From: a virus
Length of the DNA: 50,798 nt
Direction: 5' to 3' (one strand)
Virus record (IMG/VR): IMGVR_UViG_3300042895_002011
Coordinates: 1-50,798 of that record
The stretch's first letter is position 1; each line of letters opens with the position of its first letter. The translations under genes and the position numbers were made by a program. The notes below the pieces were generated by a model. The model saw nothing but the letters and a program-made list of their open reading frames with translations, had not been told where the DNA came from and searched no databases. Positions 18,722-26,953 of this stretch are shown here, piece after piece.

Positions 18722-19128
18722 ATATTTCCAGAATTTACGGCAACTTCGATGGTTTGTGTTTTGTTGATACCCGCACTTGGTACCGTGAATAATACTTTTA
18801 CTCCAACTTTGTTTTTGTCTTTGTATTCCGCGCTACTGGTATAAATTTGAATGTCTTGAATTTTTACATAACTCATCCATTTTGCAATATCTCTTTGTAT
18901 GGAATTTTTTACCATAGGGGTAATATCATCTGTATAATTTTCAAATAAGATGTTCCACAAACCAGATCCAAATTCCGGATTCATTCTACGCTCGCCTTTT
19001 CTCGTTCTCAAAAGTACATTAAGGTTGCTTTTTATCTGTTCGAGAATGTCATAGCTTGAATTAAAAAATCCCTGCGGCCCATGAGTTATAGGCAATAATA
19101 TTCCATATGTCTGTGACGGAGTTACCAT
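18718..19128 (-). CDS. 25: Baseplate wedge protein gp25 (lysozyme-like fold, W family)
   Basis: A 136-residue gp25-like protein, which in contractile tails links the wedge to the sheath and starts sheath assembly. The hallmark ERRMNPEFGSGLWNILFE corresponds to the conserved EPR-type loop, with RRMNPEFG here. Helices before it (SSYDILEQIKSNLNVLL) and the C-terminal strands match the family. It lies 2 bases downstream of the 150-residue gene and overlaps gp6. Confidence 0.93.
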   Translation of the reverse strand: MVTPSQTYGILLPITHGPQGFFNSSYDILEQIKSNLNVLLRTRKGERRMNPEFGSGLWNILFENYTDDITPMVKNSIQRDIAKWMSYVKIQDIQIYTSSAEYKDKNKVGVKVLFTVPSAGINKTQTIEVAVNSGNI

Positions 19129-19130
19129 TT

Positions 19131-19583
19131 TTATACCGGACGTTTTGCTGTTGCCTTGGCGTCAACAGCCTTTAGTAATTTGGAATAATCGCGCGACAGT
19201 GCATTCGCAACTGCCGCCATTTCTTTATTTTCATTCAATGTTTCAATTGGAAGAGTTTTGATGACATCCATTGCCGATGGTGCGGATGCTTCTTCATATG
19301 GAACTCCGCCGACAGTTTCATTCAGAATCTGATTGAGGATTGGATTTTTTGCAAACATCTTCATAGGCGGTGGAGTTTGTTGCTTTGCCGGACCATCAAA
19401 CTTTACATTAAAATTTGTAGTTTTTGTTGGTATCGAAGCCATCGGCCTTTTGGACTCTAATATGGCGTCTGAATTCTGAGTTATTTTTTCAGCCAATACT
19501 TCCATCAGAAGTTGTGGAAGTGCATTATTAACTTCTTCTTTTACGATAGTTCTTATAATATCTACTAGTTCGTTCTTTTTCAT
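19131..19583 (-). CDS. Unknown protein with the KKNELVDIIR N-terminal tag
   Basis: A 150-residue protein of unknown function at the head of the gp25-gp6 unit. The N-terminus MKKNELVDIIRTIVKEEVNN repeats the KxxELxxIIK pattern of the 177-residue protein at 3684-4217. It is followed by an amphipathic helix, a Pro/Gln-rich middle (GPAKQQTPPPMKM) and a helical end. LME at 26-28 and LAE at 30-32 would fit prohead-protease sites of the (L/I)xE type, but this is speculative. A short ribosome site (AAGGAA) and a late-type element lie upstream. Confidence 0.72.
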   Translation of the reverse strand: MKKNELVDIIRTIVKEEVNNALPQLLMEVLAEKITQNSDAILESKRPMASIPTKTTNFNVKFDGPAKQQTPPPMKMFAKNPILNQILNETVGGVPYEEASAPSAMDVIKTLPIETLNENKEMAAVANALSRDYSKLLKAVDAKATAKRPV

Positions 19584-19598
19584 ATATATGGTTCCTTA

Positions 19599-19608
19599 TA
19601 TAAATATA
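19599..19608 (-). promoter_or_regulatory. Putative late promoter (TATATTTATA)
   Basis: The coding strand reads TATATTTATA 16 bases before the ATG at 19583. It is the late-element class. Confidence 0.55.
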
Positions 19609-19623
19609 CAATATTTTTAATTA

Positions 19624-20703
19624 TTATCCGGTTGGTGGAAAGGTATATGTCTTTTGTTGAGAATTTTGACTTATAAATTCCGATTGATTTATCTCCACTT
19701 TTGCCTGAAGTTCAGATGTTATGGACGGAAATGCATCTCCTAACGTGGGTATACCGGATTTTGGTACTTCGGGCGCAATTTCTGTCACGTTACCTTCTTC
19801 ATCAGTTTCCGTTCTGGGCGGGTTTGATATTTTAAAGTTCAATTCAAATTGCCCCTGTGCGGCTCCCAGAACCCCGCCAATTTGGTCTTTTAAGTCTCCT
19901 ATCTTTTCATTTATTCCAGTTTTATCCACAGCATCATTTACTTGATCCATTACTTGACCAACAATATCGTCTGCAATTTGGCTCAAGAGATGTTTCAATA
20001 TTTCGCTTGGACTGTTTTTCATAAGTGCCCTGATAATGGATAGTGCTGCCAACGCCATACCCATATTAATTTTCAAACCTGGAATAAACGGGGGACATAT
20101 CGTAGTATATTTCGCGAGTTGCTCGGCTATCCACTTTTTTCCAGCACCAAGATATAGTCCTATTTTGTCTAATCCTGGAAAATCTGGAATTTTTGGAAAT
20201 TCCAATCCAAGGTCGCCAACTATGACTCTTATATTTGTTGGTATGCCAAAGGTTTTCAATGCCTCATTGAGCGGCGGTAGTGCATTATCCAATTTTCTCG
20301 TTGCGAAAGCAATTGCACCGCCCATGGTTGTTGGTGCTCCATATGCGGATGCAATAGCTCCAACCACTCCGCGAGCATTGGTTGGTATTCCAATTTTTCT
20401 ACCATTTATTGTCGCACTCAAATTCAATCCACCGGTTGATGTACTGACTCCACCTCTACGATAAGATCCAAAAACATTAAAATTTGGAGTCAGTCTCAGT
20501 CTTGGAATTCCAAGCGATGGTGCACGCTGTTGACTCAATAAATTTGATATATTAACTCCACCGGGAGTTGATCTGGCATAATTACCAGGTGCTGTTTCAA
20601 CTGAAAATGCAATATAGCGAGGTTTATTAACAGTAGTATTACTGAGTGTTCTTCGTGTTGGAGGCGCGGTGCTTATGCTTAATATACTCATATTATCATC
20701 CAA
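19624..20703 (-). CDS. Putative tail/baseplate protein, unknown
   Basis: A 359-residue protein with a Ser/Thr/Arg-rich N-terminus (SISTAPPTRRTLSNTTVNKP), a Gly/Pro/Ile-rich middle, and a helical segment around residues 210-290 (MALAALSIIRALMKNSPSEI onward). The start overlaps the stop of the gp5-like gene by 8 bases, so translation is coupled. This context makes it a hub or spike-associated virion protein. I do not recognise a family. It contains repeated low-complexity Gly-Ile-Pro turns (LGIPRLR, IGIPTN, FGIPTN). Confidence 0.72.
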   Translation of the reverse strand: MDDNMSILSISTAPPTRRTLSNTTVNKPRYIAFSVETAPGNYARSTPGGVNISNLLSQQRAPSLGIPRLRLTPNFNVFGSYRRGGVSTSTGGLNLSATINGRKIGIPTNARGVVGAIASAYGAPTTMGGAIAFATRKLDNALPPLNEALKTFGIPTNIRVIVGDLGLEFPKIPDFPGLDKIGLYLGAGKKWIAEQLAKYTTICPPFIPGLKINMGMALAALSIIRALMKNSPSEILKHLLSQIADDIVGQVMDQVNDAVDKTGINEKIGDLKDQIGGVLGAAQGQFELNFKISNPPRTETDEEGNVTEIAPEVPKSGIPTLGDAFPSITSELQAKVEINQSEFISQNSQQKTYTFPPTG

Positions 20704-22117
20704 TAAATACTCGGCTGCTCATCAATGAACTCAATTGAGAGCGAAGGGCAATCAAGCTTGTCTGTGATGCAAAAAGTGATTGCAATTGTTCAATCCACAA
20801 GATCGCCGCTGGAGGCAGAGCCGGTGTGGTCGGCCCAACCTTTGTTATGTGAAAATGTGAGATCAATGCAGATAGCATTTGTATTTGAGTATTTACACTT
20901 AAAAGCATCCAATCGCACAAGGTATACATCCAAAGCACAGTATCTCGTCCCTTCAATACCGGTTGCTCATTTGGAGCATCTTTGTTGAAATTTAAATATA
21001 TCTTTGCCGCGTTCAAAGTCATTATTCCATTTGCAGAAGTTATGGTTGTATTTCCATATGAATTTAAACTTAATACCTGATCCGTAGTTATAGTTATAAA
21101 TTTTTTGGAAAAAAACATCATTTCATTTGATCTGGCCGAAAATATTAATCTATCACTGTTAAATACAATCTGTTCACCGTCCAACTTTGATGGAAATTTT
21201 ATTGATTTGGTTACATTAACCATACCGGTAGTTGTGTTTGGTGTAAAATTTGATTGGGTTTTACCCGAAGTGAGATGAATGGATGAACCATCACTGTTTA
21301 TATTTTCCAGCGTCAATCCTTTGGCAGTTTTACCGTCAGCACCTTTTATCGGAGCTTGTCGGTTTCGTATCAAAATCATTGGATTTCCTCCTTTGTCGGA
21401 ATATTCTCCAAGCCCATTATCATTATTTCTTGTAAAATCGTATGCTCCAAATCTAATCGAAGACCCAAACCTAGATTGAAGAATTGTATCTCCTTCAAAC
21501 GATCTCAATGCTCTTATCTTTGGATTAAATTTGAAATAAGATCCAAGAACTCCGGTATAGTTTGAGCCTCCGGCATAATTCATTGTAGAAACTGGACCGT
21601 TTATCTTCTCTCCATCTTCATCGAGGTTTTCATCAACACCACCGGAAATTCTTTCTGCATAAATTAATGCGTTTGAATTTACATTGTAACTTGTATTGAT
21701 CTTTCTTGTATAAAAATATTGATCCATGTACTTTCCAACAATGACCATTTCATTTATCAATGGATACTCTACAATTCCGGTGTTTTCAATCGGAGATGCC
21801 CAATTTAAAAGTTGCGTTTCAACACCGATGTCACTTTTAAAAAATCTAAACTTTATTTTACCTATCCAAGAATAGTCTGGATCTTTTTCACTTGGAGCAC
21901 TTCCATCTATATTGGGTGGCCATTGTTCAGGATCGAGCGTTGATTTATTAAACATATAATGCGACTCGTCCATTATTACGTCCAATACAACAGCTTCTTC
22001 CAGTTCGTAAAAAAATATGCTGTCGGGTTTTCTTTCAATTACAAACTTCTTGGATGCCAACATGTCATTCTGCTTGACATTCTGCTCACCGCGTCTTTCT
22101 ATTATTGAATGTGCCAT
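20696..22117 (-). CDS. gp5-like baseplate hub/spike protein lacking a lysozyme domain
   Basis: A 473-residue protein resembling the spike of contractile tails. Residues ~95-140 form a probable OB-fold (NTGIVEYPLINEMVIVGKY) as in gp5 and VgrG. The region around 330-400 is a repetitive beta-prism/needle type segment (FSARSNEMMFFSKKFITITT, then SLNSYGNTTITSANGIMTLN). A helical C-terminus follows. T4 gp5 carries a lysozyme domain between OB and needle, and none is visible here, so cell-wall cleavage would need another protein. It is coupled to the 359-residue gene downstream and lies 3 bases after the 127-residue gene. Confidence 0.8.
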   Translation of the reverse strand: MAHSIIERRGEQNVKQNDMLASKKFVIERKPDSIFFYELEEAVVLDVIMDESHYMFNKSTLDPEQWPPNIDGSAPSEKDPDYSWIGKIKFRFFKSDIGVETQLLNWASPIENTGIVEYPLINEMVIVGKYMDQYFYTRKINTSYNVNSNALIYAERISGGVDENLDEDGEKINGPVSTMNYAGGSNYTGVLGSYFKFNPKIRALRSFEGDTILQSRFGSSIRFGAYDFTRNNDNGLGEYSDKGGNPMILIRNRQAPIKGADGKTAKGLTLENINSDGSSIHLTSGKTQSNFTPNTTTGMVNVTKSIKFPSKLDGEQIVFNSDRLIFSARSNEMMFFSKKFITITTDQVLSLNSYGNTTITSANGIMTLNAAKIYLNFNKDAPNEQPVLKGRDTVLWMYTLCDWMLLSVNTQIQMLSALISHFHITKVGPTTPALPPAAILWIEQLQSLFASQTSLIALRSQLSSLMSSRVFIG

Positions 22118-22120
22118 ATA

Positions 22121-22504
22121 CTATTTTGATTGTCTATTTGAAACTTCCTTGGTACTTAGCTGCTTTGCCGTTTCTTCGACTGTTGTCATAAGTTGTTTTC
22201 TTTCTTCGTCGGTAAGCAACATACCTCCACCATCACCGTCCGCACCAACCTTGCCAGCCATCATTCGTTGTATAATTGCTGCAAGTTTTATAAGTTGCTC
22301 ATCGTTTCGCACACCAACATCGAAATACTCTTTTAAAAGAGGAACAATCATTGTAGCATCGTTGATTGTTTTAATCATTTCACGAAGATCCGTGATCAAA
22401 ATATCTATTTGATTCTTTTTTTCTTCACTATTTTTTATTATATCTTTACACAGGTCTGAGAAATTTTTACCTTTGTATATCTCTATGTCACTATTCATGT
22501 TCAT
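22121..22504 (-). CDS. Small helical protein before the spike gene, unknown
   Basis: A 127-residue, charged, helical protein (SDLCKDIIKNSEEKKNQIDI, later LLTDEERKQLMTTVEETAKQ). It has a Gly/Asp turn, GADGDGGGM. Two ATGs, at 22504 and 22498, are in frame. The late-like sequence TATTTATG overlaps the first, so the second (125 residues) may be the true start. It is probably read with the gp5-like gene. No function can be assigned. Confidence 0.72.
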   Translation of the reverse strand: MNMNSDIEIYKGKNFSDLCKDIIKNSEEKKNQIDILITDLREMIKTINDATMIVPLLKEYFDVGVRNDEQLIKLAAIIQRMMAGKVGADGDGGGMLLTDEERKQLMTTVEETAKQLSTKEVSNRQSK

Positions 22505-22526
22505 AAATAGATATTATAATATATAT

Positions 22527-23411
22527 TTAGATAGTTGCTCCACCAATTGTGCCTCTGTTAAGATATTCCTCGGCTATAATTTTTTGAGCAGATTTCATCT
22601 TGTTGATCACTTTGGTAATCTTTTGAGTCGGGCAGTCGGCTATTTCTCGTATATATAGATACAGTGCTTTTTTATTATATACATCTATTCTGTCCGAATT
22701 TCTGAATATTTCAACCACAGCATATGCTATCTTTAAATCCTTCTCTTTGTTGAAAAGTTTGTTAACGTTCTTGTCCCAATAATCAACCATCAACTTAATA
22801 AATTCTTTAGCTTCGCTTTCTCGCTTTCGATGTTCCGGTTCAACCACAAATTCGCCAGATTCACCCGTTTGCTCACAAATTTCAACGTGCTTTTTAAATC
22901 TCCTATAGGTCATGTTGTTGTCCAAGATGAACCAATTTTTAGCAACAATACTGAAGTAGCTGAATGCCTTGCCTTTTCCAGCTTCATATTTGCTCATGTT
23001 TGCCACCATATGTGATATGGCTTGTTTTTGGATTTCAAGAGGACTTACATCAGCATAGCTAAATTTGAAAGTATTATAAATGTTTTCTGCTATTTTTAAA
23101 AAGGCATGCTGAATATGCTCGTTGTATATTCTATCTTTTTCTCTTGCGTCGTCGGTACTATTGTATGCAACAATCGCCGCTTCGGTATCAGGCGTGAAAT
23201 ACACATTCGATATCTTCGGAACTGTTTCTTCTAATTTTTTATTTTTAGTACCCTTGGGCCTGCCTCTTGATCTTTTTAAAATTTCCGATGTATTTTCAAA
23301 AGTTGGATTGATTTTTATTTTTTTCACACGTATAGGTTTTTCTACACGTTTCTTTTCCATTTTTTTTATCTTGGATGTTTTCGACTTTTTCAAATTTTTC
23401 TTTTTATTCAT
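22527..23411 (-). CDS. 55: Late-transcription sigma factor, gp55-like, with N-terminal AT-hook
   Basis: A 294-residue protein whose centre matches T4 gp55-type late sigma factors: YNEHIQHAFLKIAENIYNTF near residue 90, then EIQKQAISHMVANMSKYEAG and KAFSYFSIVAKNWFILDN (sigma region 2-like). It would direct host RNA polymerase to late promoters. T4 gp55 is 185 residues. This protein has a ~75-residue Lys/Arg-rich extension with a canonical AT-hook core, RSRGRPKGTKNKK (47-59). The C-terminus (YIREIADCPTQKITKVINKM) looks like a helix-turn-helix region. The abundant TATATTTATA elements in this window are its likely targets (inference). Confidence 0.88.
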   Translation of the reverse strand: MNKKKNLKKSKTSKIKKMEKKRVEKPIRVKKIKINPTFENTSEILKRSRGRPKGTKNKKLEETVPKISNVYFTPDTEAAIVAYNSTDDAREKDRIYNEHIQHAFLKIAENIYNTFKFSYADVSPLEIQKQAISHMVANMSKYEAGKGKAFSYFSIVAKNWFILDNNMTYRRFKKHVEICEQTGESGEFVVEPEHRKRESEAKEFIKLMVDYWDKNVNKLFNKEKDLKIAYAVVEIFRNSDRIDVYNKKALYLYIREIADCPTQKITKVINKMKSAQKIIAEEYLNRGTIGGATI

Positions 23412-23435
23412 GTTATTTTATTTAAATATTTTTGT

Positions 23436-23690
23436 TCAACCAAATCTATCGTTGAACTCTTTTGTTATTTTTAGTATATCGGAAAAAGTTCCACCCACGT
23501 CGTCATCTTTTTCAAATAAATTTCTATCATCTACCGATTTTATTCTGCTATACATTTGGTTGACCTCGTCTCTAAATTCCGAAACCCAAGACTCATACAT
23601 TTCAATTTTCTTAATCATGTTATAGCATGCATACGATAAGGCACACGTTGATATTAGAAATAATATCATCAATATTATTATTATCCACAT
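23436..23690 (-). CDS. Small single-pass membrane protein, unknown
   Basis: An 84-residue protein. Residues 2-24 (WIIIILMILFLISTCALSYA) form one transmembrane helix or uncleaved signal anchor. It is followed by a charged cytoplasmic-type segment with YESWVSEFRDEV and LFEKDDDVGGTFSDILK. Similar short membrane proteins with a YESW...FEKDDEVG pattern are conserved in large T4-like environmental phages, to my recollection, with no known role. It starts 3 bases after the stop of the acidic 50-residue gene. Confidence 0.75.
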   Translation of the reverse strand: MWIIIILMILFLISTCALSYACYNMIKKIEMYESWVSEFRDEVNQMYSRIKSVDDRNLFEKDDDVGGTFSDILKITKEFNDRFG

Positions 23691-23693
23691 AAG

Positions 23694-23846
23694 TTACTCA
23701 CTTTCTTCTTCCGAGTCTCCGATTTCGTATCCAAGAGACTCTTTCAGTATTTCGAGTGCTTCTTCAACTTCAATCCATCGACGGTTTTCCAGTGCATATT
23801 CAAGCAATTCTTTTGCTTCTTCAAGATTGTCTAGGTTAATGTTCAT
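23694..23846 (-). CDS. Small acidic helical protein (50 aa)
   Basis: A short gene of 50 residues, MNINLDNLEEAKELLEYALE then NRRWIEVEEALEILKESLGY, ending in an acidic tail EIGDSEEESE. Its ATG overlaps the deformylase stop (ATGA at 23846-23843). It is two amphipathic helices by inspection. Tight packing between two good genes and the overlap support it as real. Function unknown. Confidence 0.72.
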   Translation of the reverse strand: MNINLDNLEEAKELLEYALENRRWIEVEEALEILKESLGYEIGDSEEESE

Positions 23847-24457
23847 AGTATTTTCCATCCTTGTTCAACAAATTCCATTGCTTTTTTATATTTTATATAC
23901 TGGGTTTCTCCGTTTTTTTCAATTACTACTTTATCATTTCTTCCATGTTTTATTTTTTTCTCAATATTCTTAACAAAACGAACTCCATCGTCTGTGATAA
24001 GTTTGCCGTTTAAATGGTCTATTTCATGTTGAATACACACACTCTCCAGTACACCATAGTCACTATAAATGCTATCTTTGGTGACTGGCTCATTATCTGG
24101 TCCAAATGGTAATGAATTTGCGTGGTTGAGAGTATTAACTGTAACCTTCATGTTTCGAATTGTGCTACCAGATTTTCCCGGAATACTCAAACAACCTTCT
24201 ATATAAATGATCTTTTCATCACTTTTATCTGTTATCACTGGGTTCATTAATATGATGGGCGGCTGATCTTTTCTTGCTCGCACAATCGAAACACTTTTAG
24301 ATATTCCGATTTGATTGGCGGATAATCCAATTCCCACTTTGTGGAAATCAAGTGCTTCTATAAGTTTATTTGCTATTTGCTGCCCCTCTTCAATAGAAGT
24401 AACTGGAGATGTTGGCTTTCGTAAGAATTCTTTGTCCTTAATAATTTTGTAAATCAT
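23843..24457 (-). CDS. def: Peptide deformylase
   Basis: Removes the formyl group from nascent proteins. All three metal-site motifs are present: GLSANQIG (motif 1, GxGLAAxQ type), EGCLSIPG (motif 2, Cys ligand) and QHEIDHLNG (motif 3, the HExxH His ligands). The C-terminus has an extra ~35 residues (KIKHGRNDKVVIEKNGETQY onward) beyond the usual phage form. I chose the ATG at 24457 (204 residues). An ATG 27 bases upstream is in frame but lies at or before the predicted transcription start. Virus-encoded deformylases are known in marine phages. The stop overlaps the next small gene. Confidence 0.92.
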   Translation of the reverse strand: MIYKIIKDKEFLRKPTSPVTSIEEGQQIANKLIEALDFHKVGIGLSANQIGISKSVSIVRARKDQPPIILMNPVITDKSDEKIIYIEGCLSIPGKSGSTIRNMKVTVNTLNHANSLPFGPDNEPVTKDSIYSDYGVLESVCIQHEIDHLNGKLITDDGVRFVKNIEKKIKHGRNDKVVIEKNGETQYIKYKKAMEFVEQGWKIL

Positions 24458-24489
24458 TGATATGTGAATAGTTTTACTATACAACTCAC

Positions 24490-24518
24490 ATATATATCTA
24501 ATTGTCGGATTTTGTCAA
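24490..24518 (-). promoter_or_regulatory. Sigma70-like promoter for peptide deformylase
   Basis: TTGACA (24518-24513), a 17-base spacer and ATATAT (24495-24490) on the coding strand. The predicted start near 24483 leaves a ~26-base leader to the ATG at 24457. Confidence 0.5.
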
Positions 24519-24534
24519 TATATAATAAAACAAT

Positions 24535-26115
24535 TTATGGTTGTGGGCGACTGAAATACTCAGATTCTCTTAATATAGGAGACGGCACTGGTGGCGATTG
24601 ATTTATTATTACCGATTCCACCATATTTCTCAATGCCATTTCGTAATTATCCTTGGTGACTTCGGAACCTGATGTTGGTTCTGATGTTTTCGTTGGAGTT
24701 GGGGTTGGAGTCGCGGTTTCAATTGGGGTAGTACTTGGAGTTTCTGTTATCGTTGGGGTTGGAGTTATTATCTGTGCTGGAGTGACGCTTGGTGTTGGAG
24801 TGGGTTTTGGAGTGGGTGTTGGAGTGGGTGTAGGTTCCGGCGTCAGTGTTGGAACAATTGCAAGTTGCATATCATCTTTATTTTTCAACATTGTGTTGAA
24901 GGCCAGAACCAACGCTATTGCAAGCGGATCAAAAACCGCCATGATTGACCATATGAAATAATTTACCGCTTTATCCAACGGAATACCCAAACTGTTTGCG
25001 ATGAACTTGAATGTACCAACGTCCGTGTGAACAATTTTTTCTTTTATTGTTGTGTTTTCATTTTTTAGATCCTGTATACTTTTTCTATATTCCGATATTT
25101 TTTTCTTTCCATCTTCAATCAATTCTGTTTTTTTAGAATTCAAAGATACTACCTTACTGTCGGATTCTTTGTTGTATACATCAATTGATGTCATTATTTC
25201 ATCGTTTTCTTTTTCAATTTTTTTGATATTTGATTCTATTTCTCCTCTTTGCGAATTGCTTCTGTTTTCTATTTCAGAAACTCTGTCGTTGTATGCTTTG
25301 ACTTGCAAAGCGTACTGAGAACGTAATTTTTCAATTCTATCTTGTGAAGATTTAATCTGAGCATCTATGTCTGAGCGTTCTTTAGATTGTCCATCTTTAA
25401 CCGTTCTGGCCTTGTCCAACCCATTCTTTTTAAACAATCCACCAGTTCCTTCTTCCATCCATTTCTGCATCTCTTTGTCTAATATTTCCAAACGTGTATT
25501 ATACAGTTTGATCTGTTCAAGTTCTCTGGATATGTCATTGTCAGAGGATGATTTTGAAATCTCAAGTGCCTGTTTTGCTGCCATTACGTCGGAAGACGCA
25601 TCCTTGTTTGTATTTGCTGTTTTACGTATGTTTTCAATTTGTTGATTTTTTTGCGCAACTACTTGAAGTTTTTGTTCTATAAACTTCTTTCTATTGACAT
25701 CAGCGGCAGCAATTTCATCCGCATTATAATCAGACTTCTTTATGATGTCTATTTCACTGTTCATCTCCGCAACTTTTATATTATTTGATTCTATTTGCTG
25801 TTCATATCCTTGCACCGCAATGTTTGTAGCCGTGTATCCCGCACTCAAATATCCGTAAATACCAACCGATGTTATACCCATAAGAAATATGGTGGCAATT
25901 ACCATATATGTTTTCATGAGGATATTTATGTCGTTCCATTTTTGTTTGAGAAATGTGGCAGTAATAAGTTTACCAATTTCAAGAGCACTTCCCATTATTA
26001 TAATTGATATGCCGCCACCAACAAACAACAACTTTAAACCAACGATGCTAAAATAAGCGCCGCACGCAGATATAACAATTGCACTCAATAATACTGAATA
26101 TGCTAAAAATCTCAT
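24535..26115 (-). CDS. Coiled-coil membrane protein with Pro-Thr repeat tail
   Basis: A 526-residue protein with three transmembrane helices near the N-terminus (LLSAIVISACGAYFSIVGL; LFVGGGISIIIMGSALEIG; YMVIATIFLMGITSVGIYGY). Then comes a long charged coiled coil (~90-350) and another hydrophobic segment (YFIWSIMAVFDPLAIALVLA, ~385-410). The tail (~425-495) is Pro-Thr-rich (PTPTPTPKPTPTPS). The layout suggests an inner-membrane protein with a large helical domain. I recall similar proteins in large environmental T4-like phages, without known role. The Pro-Thr tail resembles those of the proteins at 32-35 kb. A late-type element lies 26 bases upstream. Confidence 0.82.
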   Translation of the reverse strand: MRFLAYSVLLSAIVISACGAYFSIVGLKLLFVGGGISIIIMGSALEIGKLITATFLKQKWNDINILMKTYMVIATIFLMGITSVGIYGYLSAGYTATNIAVQGYEQQIESNNIKVAEMNSEIDIIKKSDYNADEIAAADVNRKKFIEQKLQVVAQKNQQIENIRKTANTNKDASSDVMAAKQALEISKSSSDNDISRELEQIKLYNTRLEILDKEMQKWMEEGTGGLFKKNGLDKARTVKDGQSKERSDIDAQIKSSQDRIEKLRSQYALQVKAYNDRVSEIENRSNSQRGEIESNIKKIEKENDEIMTSIDVYNKESDSKVVSLNSKKTELIEDGKKKISEYRKSIQDLKNENTTIKEKIVHTDVGTFKFIANSLGIPLDKAVNYFIWSIMAVFDPLAIALVLAFNTMLKNKDDMQLAIVPTLTPEPTPTPTPTPKPTPTPSVTPAQIITPTPTITETPSTTPIETATPTPTPTKTSEPTSGSEVTKDNYEMALRNMVESVIINQSPPVPSPILRESEYFSRPQP

Positions 26116-26140
26116 GTTGTATATATAATTTGTCTGAACA

Positions 26141-26149
26141 TATAAATAT
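26141..26149 (-). promoter_or_regulatory. Putative late promoter (GATATTTATA)
   Basis: The coding strand reads TGATATTTATAT 26 bases before the ATG at 26115. It is the late-element class. Confidence 0.5.
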
Positions 26150-26189
26150 CAACATTACTGACCATTGCGATGACTTATTATAAAGTTAT

Positions 26190-26222
26190 ATATAAAAACA
26201 GCCTCACATTTCTGTGAGGCTG
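26190..26222 (-). terminator. Strong intrinsic terminator after the small heat-shock gene
   Basis: A perfect 10-bp stem (CAGCCTCACA/TGTGAGGCTG, 26199-26222) with a 4-base loop. On the minus strand it is followed by TTTTTATATA. A second, weaker hairpin (GGGTGAT/ATCACCC, ~26227-26252) lies just upstream of it in the transcript. Confidence 0.9.
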
Positions 26223-26344
26223 AATTAGGGGTGATTGAACTCAATATCACCCTCCACCATCCAATTATCATAAGAACTGGAACTTTATATAACCTTTTAC
26301 AACTGATATATTGTATGAAGATATATCAATTGTCAACACTTATC

Positions 26345-26791
26345 TTATAGCAATTTGACTTTTTGTGGCTTTTGCTCTTCAATTTTAATTCTAGGCAATA
26401 TAATCTTGATTGCTCCATTTTGATAATCAACTTTTATTTTACTTTTATCAATACCTTCACCAACGGCAAAAGAACGAACAAAACTTGAACGCTTTATTTC
26501 TCTATAAACATAACGAGCATTATTGTCTGTTTCAGTTGATGCTGGCTTCTTTCCACCGCGAATGGTTAGAGTATCGCCTTCTAGTTCAACACTTACATCT
26601 TCCTTGTCTAGTCCAGCAACATCTGCTTCTAGCACAAGTTTATCTATATATTCAACCACATCCACTTTTGGAAAACTGGTTTTTGTATATGAACCTATAT
26701 ATGGTGTTACTCCGAAGTTATTGAAAACTTCATCAAACAATCTATCAAAGGGGGTGAGAAACTCATCCCGTGTGTATTTAGTTAGTGACAT
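26345..26791 (-). CDS. Small heat-shock protein, Hsp20/alpha-crystallin family
   Basis: A 148-residue ATP-independent chaperone that would bind unfolding proteins in the infected cell. The alpha-crystallin domain runs from about residue 40 (PKVDVVEYIDKLVLEADVAG) to 135. It includes the beta-strand SVELEGDTLTIRGGKK and the ending NGAIKIILPRIK, where GxIKIxLP is the family hallmark. The N-terminal DEFLTPFDRLFDEVFNNFG is the usual hydrophobic arm. The coding strand has TATAAATAAAGGATA upstream of the ATG, which combines a T4-orientation TATAAATA with a purine-rich ribosome site. Hsp20 genes are recurrent in large T4-like phages. Confidence 0.93.
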   Translation of the reverse strand: MSLTKYTRDEFLTPFDRLFDEVFNNFGVTPYIGSYTKTSFPKVDVVEYIDKLVLEADVAGLDKEDVSVELEGDTLTIRGGKKPASTETDNNARYVYREIKRSSFVRSFAVGEGIDKSKIKVDYQNGAIKIILPRIKIEEQKPQKVKLL

Positions 26792-26953
26792 ATTTTATTG
26801 TATCCTTTATTTATATCGGCTTCATTATGAACACCGACATATACACATTATCATGTTTCGTGCCAAATATTGTGTCACACTGTTTACCTCGTAATTAATA
26901 AAAAATACATATTTTATGTGTATCATTTTGTCACACACATGAGACTATATGTA

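Noticed and set aside
24458-24484. Earlier ATG for peptide deformylase
   Set aside because: It lies at or before the predicted transcription start. The deformylase fold begins at MIYKIIKDKEF.
26792-26953. Sigma54-like TGGCAC upstream of the Hsp20 gene
   Set aside because: The downstream TTGC half is missing, so the match is incomplete. A TATAAATA element nearer the ATG explains expression better.
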